Assembly (NCBI GenBank): GCA_934122275.1
Contig: CAKOWI010000007.1
Location: forward strand, 6,887 to 70,886
Direction of reading: 5' to 3'
Source: an uncultured Bacilli bacterium
GTDB taxonomy: Bacteria; Bacillota_I; Bacilli_A; RF39; UBA660
DNA length: 64,000 nucleotides
A program made the position numbers and the translations under genes. The notes beneath the pieces are model-generated. The model was not told the DNA's origin and made no database searches. It worked only from the letters and a program-made list of their open reading frames with translations. Shown piece after piece: positions 25,341 through 33,364 of the stretch (positions are counted from its first letter, which is position 1; every line of letters starts with the position of its first letter).

Positions 25341-26126
25341 ATGATTAAAATAGCTAAACATAAAGTAGAAATAACTGGAATAAACACTAATAATATAAAA
25401 GTATTAAATGATAAAGAAAAAGAAGAATTATTTATAAGATATAAAGATGGTGATGAAAGTGCAAGAGAAGAACTTGCTAATGGAAATTTAAAGTTAGTTC
25501 TTTCAATACTAAAAAAATATCAAGGTAGAAGTGAAAACATGGACGATTTATTTCAAATAGGTTGTATTGGCTTAATGAAAGCTATTGATAACTTTGATTT
25601 GTGTCATAATGTTAAATTCTCTACCTATGCAGTACCATTAATTCTTGGAGAAGTAAGAAGATATTTAAGAGATAATAGTAATCTTAGAATATCAAGAAGT
25701 ATAAAAGATTTAGCATATAAAGTATTAAAATATAAAGAAGACTATTTTATGACAAATGGAGTTGAAGCCCAAAATAGTTTAGTTGCAAAGGAATTAAATG
25801 TAGATGAAATAGATATAATAGTTGCACTTGATGCCATGAAAGACCCGGTAAGTATGTTTGAACCTATTTATAATAATGGCGGAGATACTATATATTTAGA
25901 AGATCAAATAGAATCTAAAAAAGATAGAACTACTAATTGGGATATATCTATATCATTAAAAAATGCTATTAATGAATTAAAAAATAAAGAAAGAAAAATA
26001 ATTACAGAAAGATACCTTCAAGGTAAAACACAAATGGAAATAGCAGAGGAAATAGGTATATCACAAGCACAAGTATCAAGGTTAGAAAAAGAAGCTATTG
26101 ATAATATAAAAAGATTAGTATTGTAA
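25341..26126 (+). CDS. sigG: RNA polymerase sigma factor SigG (late forespore)
   Basis: 261 residues. The N-terminus KVEITGINTNNIKVLN matches the SigG start (KVEICGVDTSKLPVL in Bacillus). Region 2 reads NLKLVLSILKKY...DDLFQIGCIGLMKAIDNFDLCHNVKFSTYAVPLILGEVRRYLRDN. VSMFEPIYNNGGDTIYLEDQI and the helix-turn-helix GKTQMEIAEEIGISQAQVSRLEKEA are SigG hallmarks. It directs late forespore genes such as spore DNA-protection and germination genes. AAAGG directly abuts the ATG at 25341, an odd spacing, so translation may start a few codons downstream. Confidence 0.93.
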   Translation: MIKIAKHKVEITGINTNNIKVLNDKEKEELFIRYKDGDESAREELANGNLKLVLSILKKYQGRSENMDDLFQIGCIGLMKAIDNFDLCHNVKFSTYAVPLILGEVRRYLRDNSNLRISRSIKDLAYKVLKYKEDYFMTNGVEAQNSLVAKELNVDEIDIIVALDAMKDPVSMFEPIYNNGGDTIYLEDQIESKKDRTTNWDISISLKNAINELKNKERKIITERYLQGKTQMEIAEEIGISQAQVSRLEKEAIDNIKRLVL

Positions 26127-26131
26127 TACTT

Positions 26132-26157
26132 AAAAAAGAACCAAAAGGTTCTTTTTT
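26132..26157 (+). terminator. Terminator of sigG
   Basis: AAAAAAGAACC-aaaa-GGTTCTTTTTT. Confidence 0.88.
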
Positions 26158-26204
26158 AAATGTGGTATAAAAGGAGTAAGTAGTGTTTTTTTTGAGTGTA
26201 TGTC

Positions 26205-26235
26205 GTAATCAAAAATCCCACATATTCTTGATTAC
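26205..26235. repeat. Perfect 8-bp inverted repeat between sigG and the sensor kinase gene
   Basis: GTAATCAA (26205-26212) and TTGATTAC (26228-26235) flank a 15-base loop. There is no T run. It could be an operator, a weak RNA hairpin or chance; nothing else is visible in the gap 26158-26280. Confidence 0.4.
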
Positions 26236-26280
26236 ACTTTAATTGTATCAAACAATTATTAAATATCTATATATAAATTA

Positions 26281-27576
26281 TTAAATTTTATTAAAAGATA
26301 CAGGAAGTATAAATATAATACTAAGTCCGCCTATTTTATTATTTATAGCATAAATATTTCCATTATGAGCTGATATTATTTGCTTGCATATAGAAAGACC
26401 TAGCCCTGGTATTTTTCTTGATGGATTAGAAGTATATAATGGTTCAAATATTCTTTTTAAGTTCTTTTCATCTTTAATACCGCCACCATTATCAGCAATT
26501 TCAAATTTTATAACATCACTATATTTAGTTATGTTTATATCAATTAATCCACTAGTTCCATTAAAATGTGTAACACTATTTGTAATAACATTACTAAACA
26601 CCCTTTTAATCTTCGTCAAATCAGCCTCTATATTACATTTATCACAATTATTTTTTATACTTAACTTTATCTTTTTATCAGCTAATTCATCTTCAAAATC
26701 TCTTTTTATAAGATTTGTTATCTCTCCTATAGATATACTATTTAACTTTAATGTTTCTTTTATATTACAACTTTGATAATCATCAAACTCTTCTAATATA
26801 TCTTTCATCATAATAGCTTTATTATATATCTTATTTATGTATTTTTCTTTCGTATCATTATCTAACTTTTTATTTTTTAATCTATCTGCATATCCTATTA
26901 CTGAAGTAAGTGGGGTCTTTATATCATGAGATATTGATGCTATTATCTGATTTTGACTTTCTTTTTCTAATTCCAAACTATCTACCATATCAACAAAAGC
27001 ATTTTGAATCTTTTGCATGTTTCTAGGCATTTTTCTCTTATATGGTCTTTTTCCAAATCTATAATTTCTAATATCTTTAGTAATAGTATCTATTGGATTA
27101 ATAACTGTTTTAGAACTTATAAAAAATGCTATTATAATAACAGATGATACTATAACTATTTCATATAACATAAAATTTCTAACTAGTTTAATTCCGGGAG
27201 TATGTAATATTTTAGAATATATAACCTCATAATTTTTACCCTCTATATTAACCATCATAGCAGAAGAAAACAGTTTAGAAGAGTCTTTCTTATTAGAATA
27301 TAAAATAGTACCACATTCATCTTTAAAAGTTATATATCCACCATTTTTATTTGCATAATTCTTTATAATTTCAGTAGCTTCTTCTAAACTTTTACCATCA
27401 AGTTTTTTAGTTATGTCATATAAGTTTTTACGATTAATGTCTTTAGAATTAACAATATCATTAGTTACCCTATCAGATAAATAAAAATTATAATATGAAA
27501 ATAATAAACCTGAATTAACTGCAATTAATATAATAACTATTAAAACAGTTATAGTCTTATAGGATATATTTTTCAT
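26281..27576 (-). CDS. Two-component sensor histidine kinase
   Basis: 431 residues: helix 1 at about 8-28, an extracellular sensing part to about 135, helix 2 at about 136-155, a HAMP-like stretch (TVINPIDTITKDIRNYRFG), the H-box ASISHDIKTPLTSVIGYADR and an ATPase domain with NVITNSVTHF (N), ADNGGGI (G1) and PGLGLSICKQIISAHNG (G2). It autophosphorylates the H-box His and passes phosphate to the response regulator encoded immediately upstream, with which it overlaps by 4 bases. The signal is unknown; no target operon or ABC exporter is adjacent. Confidence 0.93.
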   Translation of the reverse strand: MKNISYKTITVLIVIILIAVNSGLLFSYYNFYLSDRVTNDIVNSKDINRKNLYDITKKLDGKSLEEATEIIKNYANKNGGYITFKDECGTILYSNKKDSSKLFSSAMMVNIEGKNYEVIYSKILHTPGIKLVRNFMLYEIVIVSSVIIIAFFISSKTVINPIDTITKDIRNYRFGKRPYKRKMPRNMQKIQNAFVDMVDSLELEKESQNQIIASISHDIKTPLTSVIGYADRLKNKKLDNDTKEKYINKIYNKAIMMKDILEEFDDYQSCNIKETLKLNSISIGEITNLIKRDFEDELADKKIKLSIKNNCDKCNIEADLTKIKRVFSNVITNSVTHFNGTSGLIDINITKYSDVIKFEIADNGGGIKDEKNLKRIFEPLYTSNPSRKIPGLGLSICKQIISAHNGNIYAINNKIGGLSIIFILPVSFNKI

Positions 27577-28253
27577 TCTAACACCTTAACAAACTTATAT
27601 CCCATACCCCACACTGTCTTAATGTATTTTTCTTCTTTATCTAATTTATTTCTTAAACTTTTTATATTAACTGCAATAGTTCCTATATCACCATAATTAT
27701 TTTTCCAAACACTTTGATATATTTGTTCTTTAGATAATACCATACCAGCATTTTCCATTAGATAAGATAATAACTCAAACTCTTTTGTAGAAAGCTGAAC
27801 TATATCATTATTTTTAGAAACCTCAAAACTTTCTTTAATAAGTTTTATTTCACCTATTTCAATTATATTACGTTTCTTTTTCTTTAAGGTAAGTTCTTCT
27901 CTTCTTAAGTGTGCCTTAACTCTCGCTACTAACTCTTCATTAATAAATGGTTTTGTAATATAATCATCCGCTCCAACTTCAAATCCAACCAATTTAGATG
28001 TAAGTTGTGTTTTAGCAGTCACAAATATAATCGGTACACTAGTTATACTTCTTATTGATGCACAAACTTCAGTACCAGATAAATCAGGCATCATAATATC
28101 AAGTAAAATAAGATCATAAGCATTTTCTTTTACTGCTTCTAAAGCGCCATTACCATCATTTCTAATATCAACCTTATATCCTTCATCTTCTAATATATCT
28201 TTTATCAATTCAGCAATATCATTTTCATCATCAACAACTAAAATCTTTTCCAT
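27573..28253 (-). CDS. OmpR/PhoB-family response regulator
   Basis: 226 residues: a receiver domain with VVDDENDIAELI, the phospho-acceptor Asp in DLILLDIMMPDLSG, the Thr in IIFVTAK and the Lys in ADDYITKPF, then a winged-helix DNA-binding domain (LSTKEFELLSYLMENAGMVLSKEQIYQSVW...GTIAVNIKSLRNKL...TVWGMGYKFV). It is the DNA-binding partner of the overlapping kinase gene. GAGGTTATT precedes the start. Its regulon cannot be deduced from the window. Confidence 0.95.
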   Translation of the reverse strand: MEKILVVDDENDIAELIKDILEDEGYKVDIRNDGNGALEAVKENAYDLILLDIMMPDLSGTEVCASIRSITSVPIIFVTAKTQLTSKLVGFEVGADDYITKPFINEELVARVKAHLRREELTLKKKKRNIIEIGEIKLIKESFEVSKNNDIVQLSTKEFELLSYLMENAGMVLSKEQIYQSVWKNNYGDIGTIAVNIKSLRNKLDKEEKYIKTVWGMGYKFVKVLE

Positions 28254-28309
28254 AATAACCTCACATAATTATTATATCATCATATTAAATTAGTAAAAAT
28301 TAAAATTTA

Positions 28310-28993
28310 TTAAATTTCTATATCCTCATTAATAAATTCTTTATTATCAACTAATAACTCATGTATTTCTTCTTCTGGAGACCTTAAGTATATTTCTTCA
28401 ATACGGTCTACCATACATTTTTGAGCTTCTATTATAGAATTTACCTTTTTAGTTGCAGTATCCAAATCATCATTCACAACAACATAATTATACTTACTTA
28501 GTTCATTTATCTCTTGATAAGCCCTTTTAAATCGCTTTAAAATACTATTATTAGATTCAGTACCACGCTTTTTTAATCTAAGCACTAAATCTTTCATAGT
28601 AGGAGGCATAATAAATATAAATATAGTTTCAGGAATACTCTTTTTAATTTTTAAAGCACCCAAAACCTCTATTACCAATAATACATCTACTCCCTCATCT
28701 AAATATTTTGTAATATTTGATTTTGGAGTTCCATAATAATTATCACCATACTTAGCATATTCTAACAAATCATCATTTTTTATTAATTCCTCAAATTCTT
28801 CGTTATTCTTAAAATAATAATTAATTCCCTCTTCTTCACCAATTCTTGGCTTTCTAGTAGTACATGATACTGATACCCAAAAATTATCATTATACTCTCT
28901 TAATCTCTCACATATAGAATCTTTACCAGAACCAGATGGTCCAGATATTACTATTAAACTTCCCTTTTTATTTTGCTTTATTATCTTACTCAT
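28310..28993 (-). CDS. gmk: Guanylate kinase
   Basis: 227 residues: P-loop VISGPSGSGKDSI (near 14-27), the GMP-binding segment SCTTRKPRIGEEEGINYYF, YAKYGDNYYGTPKS and the lid region LRLKKRGTESNNSILKR. It phosphorylates GMP to GDP with ATP. It is slightly longer than usual (~205) because of a C-terminal acidic tail (SPEEEIHELLVDNKEFINEDIEI). GGTGAGGT precedes the ATG. rpoZ and the other usual neighbours of gmk are not adjacent. Confidence 0.95.
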   Translation of the reverse strand: MSKIIKQNKKGSLIVISGPSGSGKDSICERLREYNDNFWVSVSCTTRKPRIGEEEGINYYFKNNEEFEELIKNDDLLEYAKYGDNYYGTPKSNITKYLDEGVDVLLVIEVLGALKIKKSIPETIFIFIMPPTMKDLVLRLKKRGTESNNSILKRFKRAYQEINELSKYNYVVVNDDLDTATKKVNSIIEAQKCMVDRIEEIYLRSPEEEIHELLVDNKEFINEDIEI

Positions 28994-29010
28994 ACCTCAC
29001 CTTAATTAAC

Positions 29011-29031
29011 AAAAAAAGACCTATTGGTCCT
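29011..29031 (-). terminator. Terminator of the Flp-type prepilin gene
   Basis: Minus-strand AGGACC-aata-GGTCTT (one G-T pair) followed by a T run. Confidence 0.65.
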
Positions 29032-29224
29032 ACTTGCATTTTCCTTCCCCTGGATTACTTCCTTTTTGATAAGTTTCCCCAACTAATTCACATGATGTCT
29101 TAGTAATTGAATCTTTTAAGTATCCACCAAATACCTTTATTAAACTAACTGCAATAACAGTTACTAATGCTATTATAAGTACATATTCTACTAAAGCCTG
29201 ACCTTTACTATTTATTTTCTTCAT
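29030..29224 (-). CDS. Flp-type (Tad) prepilin
   Basis: 64 residues: MKKINSKGQALVEYVLIIALVTVIAVSLIKVFGGYL is the class III prepilin pattern, with cleavage after Gly, Glu+5 and Tyr+6 ahead of a hydrophobic helix. A short Cys-containing tail follows (TSCELVG...GKCK). Flp pilins are matured by TadV/CpaA-type peptidases and assembled by the Tad system, none of which is in the window. It has its own promoter and terminator. It is the second prepilin-like gene here, of a different class from the one at 14743. Confidence 0.8.
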   Translation of the reverse strand: MKKINSKGQALVEYVLIIALVTVIAVSLIKVFGGYLKDSITKTSCELVGETYQKGSNPGEGKCK

Positions 29225-29254
29225 CTTATCACACCCTCATATATTACTAATATA

Positions 29255-29284
29255 AGTTTATCACTTTAACATAACATTTGTCAA
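29255..29284 (-). promoter_or_regulatory. Promoter of the Flp-type prepilin gene
   Basis: TTGACA (29279-29284), an 18-bp spacer and TAAACT (29255-29260) on the minus strand. Confidence 0.55.
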
Positions 29285-29383
29285 TCAAATAAAGGATAAT
29301 TTTGTACGATATACGTTAAGTTTAACTATCATTATGAAACAATTGTTTTTTAGGTTTTATATTTACTACATTATATTTATGAT

Positions 29384-31705
29384 TTATATCCTTCTTCCCT
29401 TAATTCTACTTTCATATTCTTCTCTTAGATAATCATTGGTCTCGTCAGTTATTATTTTAACACCAACATGTTCTATATTACCTAGGCTTGTTATGTTAGA
29501 ACCTCGAATGTCTAAGTATCCACCTACACTGCGTAAATCACCTAAATCTGTTACGTTAGAGTCACTAAAGAATGCATTTCTTCCTATACTTTGTAAATTA
29601 CCTAAATTTGTTACTTTAGAATTACTAAAGGATGCATTTCTTCCTATACTTTGCAAATTGCCTAAATCTATTATGCTAGAATAATCAAAGCTTGCATTTC
29701 CTTCTATACTTTGTAGATTACCTAGATTTGTTACCTTAGAACTCTCAAAGTTTGCACTTCCTCCTATACTTTTTAAGTTACCTAGACTTGTCAAATCAGA
29801 ACAACAAAAGTATGCTCTTCCTCCTATACTTTTTAAGTTACATAAATCTGTTATGCTAGAATAACCAAAGCCTGCATCTCCTCCTATACTTTGTAGATTA
29901 CCTAGATTTGTTACCTTAGAACTAGCAAAATATGTATTTCCTACTATTATTTGTAAATCACCTAAGTCTGTTACATTAGAATAGCCAAAATCCGCATTCT
30001 CTAGTATTATTTTATAAGGACATGTTGTTTCTTCTTTAGGTATATAATCACCTGTGCATATTTCTTCCTCAGTACAATTATAATACTCAGCTAAAGACTT
30101 CTTTATCTTTGAAAGTTTACTTTTTAATTCTTCTAAATTTGAATTTTCATTTAAATGACTTCTATAATCTTTATGAAGTAAATCTTCCATAAGTTTTCCA
30201 CATTCTTCACTTTTAAATGTTCCTTCATCTATTTTCTTATTATACTCTATTAATCTTTTGTTCCATTCTTCTTTGTCTAACCATTCTTTTCCGTTTTGTA
30301 TCTCTTTATTATTTTCTAAAAATGATAACGCAACATCTCTATATTCTTCTTCTAATTCTTGTGCATTTCCATTTTTTATTCCTCTTACTTCATCTATTTC
30401 ATTTCCATTCATCTTAACTGCTATATGTGGTTTATTACTATTATCTACAAATACATAAAAGTCTCCTTGTTCTAACTGACTCGATGCAAGTGTTTTTGTA
30501 CACCATGGTGTATCTTGTACAAGTGTTTTTAATCTTATTACGTTTTCTGCATAGTTTTTACTATCACTTGTTCTTCCATCAAACTTAATCCATCTTCCTT
30601 TGCCATATGTATTTACGTTTTCTAGTGTTATTTCTGATGCTTCTTTTACTACATTATTAAACTCTGCTACTCCTGCATAGTATAGTTCCTTAAAGTTTTC
30701 ATATGTATCTAAGTTATTATATATTACTTTTAACACAGTGTCATTTAAAAGCATATGTCCTTCTATTGTTTCATTTAACTTTCTTGGTTTAACTATTACT
30801 TTATTATCATCTTTTTTATATACTTTTAATAATGTTTCTCTAAGCATTAATACTTTAAATGCATCTTCATAATTAGCACCCTTTATAAAATCTACTATGT
30901 GTTTATATTCTTCATATAATTTTTCACTATATATATTAGATAATTCTTCTAAAGCATTTGTTTTATTGTTTCTTATATGGTCAGCTTTAGCTTTTTCTCC
31001 TCTTTGTTCTAATGCTTTTAACTCACTTTCATATTCTCTTATTAGTGATGGACTATCTAAGTCTATTTTAAAATCTTCTTTTTTTAAATTATATAGTTTA
31101 TTTAGTTCTTTTTCTATATCTTCTTTTATAATCTGTACTTTATTATCATTTGGAAACATAGGAGTATTTCCATCATAGTTTTTATTGCCATAATAGTTTG
31201 ATGCAAATATCTTCTCCCACTTTGATAAACTCATATTTCTTATATTGTTATTCATATTTAATATAAGATATCTTCTGTTTTCTGTTTCTTTTTTCTCTGA
31301 TTTTAGTATTTCATTACATAAATTTTCCAACTCTTCTTCTTTAAAGTATGGATAATCTCCTACTAATATATCTATTACTATTTCATTATCTATTATTCCT
31401 TTTTCTATTTCTTCAGGACTATATATTCCAAAGTATTTTAATTCGTATTCTTCTTTTAATTTTTCAAATTCTTTATTTTCTTTTAAACTACTTATTATTC
31501 TTTCTTTTATTTCTTTAAACACTTCTGTTTCTTCATAAAAGTGTAATAGTTCATGCATGTTTACTTTCTTTAATTCTTTATTACTATTTAAATTTAGATA
31601 TATCGTATTATTTTCTTCATATCCACATACCATTTCGTCATCATAATAAAATACCGTTTCAATACCAAATGTTCTATTAAATCTTTCTATTTCTTTATTT
31701 GTCAT
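29384..31705 (-). CDS. Large unknown protein: HELLH motif, WCT module and 20-residue beta-solenoid repeats
   Basis: 773 residues, no signal peptide or membrane helix, so probably cytoplasmic. H51-E-L-L-H55 with a following FYEE is a zincin-type metalloprotease motif. The middle (~400-460) has TPWCTKTLASSQLEQGDFYV, KPHIAVKMNGNEIDEVRGIKNG and AQELEEEYRDVALSFL, a module I recall from many uncharacterised gut-bacterial proteins and vaguely like PcfJ. From about 580 eight 20-residue units of the type LGNLQSIGGNASFSNSKVTN predict a beta solenoid. The start ATG lies inside the end of a small upstream gene, so the two are translated together. Function is not known. Confidence 0.65.
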   Translation of the reverse strand: MTNKEIERFNRTFGIETVFYYDDEMVCGYEENNTIYLNLNSNKELKKVNMHELLHFYEETEVFKEIKERIISSLKENKEFEKLKEEYELKYFGIYSPEEIEKGIIDNEIVIDILVGDYPYFKEEELENLCNEILKSEKKETENRRYLILNMNNNIRNMSLSKWEKIFASNYYGNKNYDGNTPMFPNDNKVQIIKEDIEKELNKLYNLKKEDFKIDLDSPSLIREYESELKALEQRGEKAKADHIRNNKTNALEELSNIYSEKLYEEYKHIVDFIKGANYEDAFKVLMLRETLLKVYKKDDNKVIVKPRKLNETIEGHMLLNDTVLKVIYNNLDTYENFKELYYAGVAEFNNVVKEASEITLENVNTYGKGRWIKFDGRTSDSKNYAENVIRLKTLVQDTPWCTKTLASSQLEQGDFYVFVDNSNKPHIAVKMNGNEIDEVRGIKNGNAQELEEEYRDVALSFLENNKEIQNGKEWLDKEEWNKRLIEYNKKIDEGTFKSEECGKLMEDLLHKDYRSHLNENSNLEELKSKLSKIKKSLAEYYNCTEEEICTGDYIPKEETTCPYKIILENADFGYSNVTDLGDLQIIVGNTYFASSKVTNLGNLQSIGGDAGFGYSSITDLCNLKSIGGRAYFCCSDLTSLGNLKSIGGSANFESSKVTNLGNLQSIEGNASFDYSSIIDLGNLQSIGRNASFSNSKVTNLGNLQSIGRNAFFSDSNVTDLGDLRSVGGYLDIRGSNITSLGNIEHVGVKIITDETNDYLREEYESRIKGRRI
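29486..29965 (-). repeat. Eight tandem 60-bp coding repeats
   Basis: Eight in-register 60-bp units encode the 20-residue solenoid repeats with consensus L-G-N-L-x-S-I-G-G-x-A-x-F-x-x-S-x-V-T-x. Half-units flank the array on both sides. Confidence 0.9.
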
Positions 31706-31853
31706 TTTTAAGTACCTCTAGAACTTCTTTTTGTGACTTTCCTTCTTTTAATAATCTTTTTATTTTCATTTGTGTTTCTTTAAATTCTTCTAGTTTTTCT
31801 CTTGGTATTCTTACTATTTTATTATCATAAGTTTCTACTAATACTTTTTCCAT
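31695..31853 (-). CDS. 52-residue protein overlapping the HELLH/solenoid gene
   Basis: From ATG 31853, preceded by AGGAAGGTAAATAAATT, the minus strand encodes 52 residues: MEKVLVETYDNKIVRIPREK, then a Lys/Glu-rich helix ending KEGKSQKEVLEVLKNDK. It overlaps the next gene by 11 bases, which argues that it is real. A TATAAT box lies just upstream. The size, charge and coupling to a larger possible effector recall antitoxin or chaperone partners, but no family is recognised. Confidence 0.6.
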   Translation of the reverse strand: MEKVLVETYDNKIVRIPREKLEEFKETQMKIKRLLKEGKSQKEVLEVLKNDK

Positions 31854-31977
31854 AATTTATTTACCTTCCTAAATTGATTATAGCAAATTTTTTATTTATT
31901 ATCTACTAATTCATGGAGTTATTTATAGATGTTTGTATTATTTAAGTATATATGATAATATTATTTTGGTGAAGAAA

Positions 31978-32235
31978 ATGGAAATAAAGGAAGCTAAAAG
32001 TTTTAAAGATAGACTAATAGGATTAATGTTTAAGAAAAACATTAATTATGGTCTTTTATTCAATAATTGCAGAGCTATACATACTTTTTTTATGAAAGAT
32101 AGTATAGACATAATTGCAAAAGATAAAAATAATAATATAATTAAAGAATATAAAAACGTTAAGCCATGGAGAATAATAATTGCGCCTAAACATACAAAAA
32201 AGATATATGAATTACCAAAAAACACCATAAAATGA
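31978..32235 (+). CDS. DUF192-family protein
   Basis: About 85 residues from ATG 31978, with GGTGA before it; an upstream in-frame TTG lacks a site. The sequence KEAKSFKDRLIGLMFKKNINYGLLFNNCRAIHTFFMKDSIDIIAKDKNNNII is the DUF192 pattern (R-x-x-G-L-M-F, then the conserved C/H-T-F-F-M-x-x-x-I-D). DUF192 proteins are small, often exported and of unknown function. It lacks a signal peptide here. A strong terminator follows. Confidence 0.8.
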   Translation: MEIKEAKSFKDRLIGLMFKKNINYGLLFNNCRAIHTFFMKDSIDIIAKDKNNNIIKEYKNVKPWRIIIAPKHTKKIYELPKNTIK

Positions 32236-32255
32236 ACATTTTACGGTGTTTATTT
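32217..32255. terminator. Bidirectional terminator
   Basis: AACACC-aTAAAAT-gaac-ATTTTAc-GGTGTT between convergent genes, overlapping both stop codons. Confidence 0.85.
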
Positions 32256-32438
32256 ATTCTTAATAAGTGTGTAAGCTATTAAGGCAACTACTATAATTAT
32301 TAAAATTATTATTAAATATCCTTCCGTGTTTGCATTTTTCATTAAAGGATCTATAGACAAAATATAATTATTATTTAATCCATATGAACTTCCTTTAACA
32401 CTTGCTAACAATTTACATAATATTTTTACATACCTCAT
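32250..32438 (-). CDS. Small single-helix membrane peptide next to a CPBP-like gene
   Basis: 62 residues, with GGAG overlapping the end of the upstream gene and ATG seven bases later. Residues 1-38 are polar to amphipathic (KILCKLLASVKGSSYGLNNN). Residues 40-59 are a strongly hydrophobic helix (YLIIILIIIVVALIAYTLI) ending in KNK. It is translationally linked to the CPBP-like gene. A small peptide paired with a CPBP protein is the layout of some bacteriocin/immunity loci, but there is no direct evidence of that here. Confidence 0.6.
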   Translation of the reverse strand: MRYVKILCKLLASVKGSSYGLNNNYILSIDPLMKNANTEGYLIIILIIIVVALIAYTLIKNK

Positions 32439-32439
32439 A

Positions 32440-33093
32440 TTATATACTCCATAAAAATAAAATTATAAAATTATATAAAATTTTAGTAATAAAATTTATG
32501 TAAATATTGTCATTTTTAACATAGATATATGATAAGTATAAATTAACTAATATATAAGGAATTGAAGATATAACAGCATTTATGCTAAGTCCCTGAAACG
32601 TAATATATATTACACCTAGTGATATAGTGCTAAATGCCATAAAAAAGATATCTTCTTTTATTATTTTCCTTAAATTTAATCTAAATATTACCTCTTCAAT
32701 AATAGGATAAAAAATAAATAAATTAATAATTTGAAGTAAATTTCCAGTTTTTATAGATAATATGTTATTATCATTCAAGCTAGAAACTACATTATTTTTT
32801 AAAAGCTCTATACTAAATATATTTGATACTAGCATAATAATTAAAATCATTAATGTGCTTTTAATTATCACACTAATGCCTCTTTTATTTATCTTTTTAC
32901 TATCAGAATAAAAATCATTCTTATATAAAATAAACAAGATTACTAAAAACGCTAAAGCTTCTAAAAAACTATATAAATATTCTACTGTGCCTATGCCATT
33001 TTTTATTGGCAAGTTAAGTAGTAACAGCCACAAAAAATAAACTATAAGCAACACTATTGATTTTATTTCTATATTCTTTTTATTCTTTTTCAT
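32440..33093 (-). CDS. CPBP-like membrane protein with degenerate active site
   Basis: 217 residues, about six to seven hydrophobic helices. The first CPBP motif is intact (FYPIIEEVIFRLNLRKI). The helix that should hold the catalytic His reads LGVIYITFQGL and the third motif reads INFITKILYNF, so both His residues are lost. It may be a non-catalytic relative acting as a binding or immunity protein. GAGGTAGTA precedes the ATG. It forms a two-gene unit with the downstream small membrane peptide. Confidence 0.7.
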   Translation of the reverse strand: MKKNKKNIEIKSIVLLIVYFLWLLLLNLPIKNGIGTVEYLYSFLEALAFLVILFILYKNDFYSDSKKINKRGISVIIKSTLMILIIMLVSNIFSIELLKNNVVSSLNDNNILSIKTGNLLQIINLFIFYPIIEEVIFRLNLRKIIKEDIFFMAFSTISLGVIYITFQGLSINAVISSIPYILVNLYLSYIYVKNDNIYINFITKILYNFIILFLWSI

Positions 33094-33116
33094 TACTACC
33101 TCACTGCATTATTAAC

Positions 33117-33140
33117 AAAAGAAAGAACATAAGTTCTTTC
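33117..33140 (-). terminator. Terminator of the 14-codon mini-gene
   Basis: Perfect GAAAGAAC-ttat-GTTCTTTC stem followed by TTTTG on the minus strand, 10 bases after the mini-gene stop. Confidence 0.75.
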
Positions 33141-33149
33141 TGTACTATA

Positions 33150-33194
33150 TTATATAGCCCATAAATATTTTCTTAAAAATTTAATAATTTTCAT
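33150..33194 (-). CDS. 14-residue cationic amphipathic peptide with strong ribosome binding site
   Basis: AAAGGAG lies nine bases before an ATG that opens the frame MKIIKFLRKYLWAI and TAA. A perfect hairpin terminator follows at once, and an inverted repeat and a TATAAT box lie upstream, so the locus has the parts of an independent gene. The peptide would be a short, basic, amphipathic helix. A small toxin, signal or leader peptide are all possible. That it is expressed is inference. Confidence 0.45.
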   Translation of the reverse strand: MKIIKFLRKYLWAI

Positions 33195-33261
33195 TGTACT
33201 AATCTCCTTTCTCCAAAGCTTTCACTATACATTTTTTACTACCAATTTACTACAATACATC

Positions 33262-33291
33262 ATTTAGATGATATCATAATACCATCTAAAT
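33262..33291. repeat. 9-bp inverted repeat upstream of the mini-gene
   Basis: ATTTAGATG (33262-33270) and CATCTAAAT (33283-33291) around a 12-base loop, just downstream of a minus-strand TATAAT. It would form a 5'-UTR hairpin or be an operator. Confidence 0.6.
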
Positions 33292-33364
33292 AAATTATAA
33301 CACACTATAATATTTTTTGTTACTATTATACTAATAAAATAATTATATATTTATGACATTAAAA

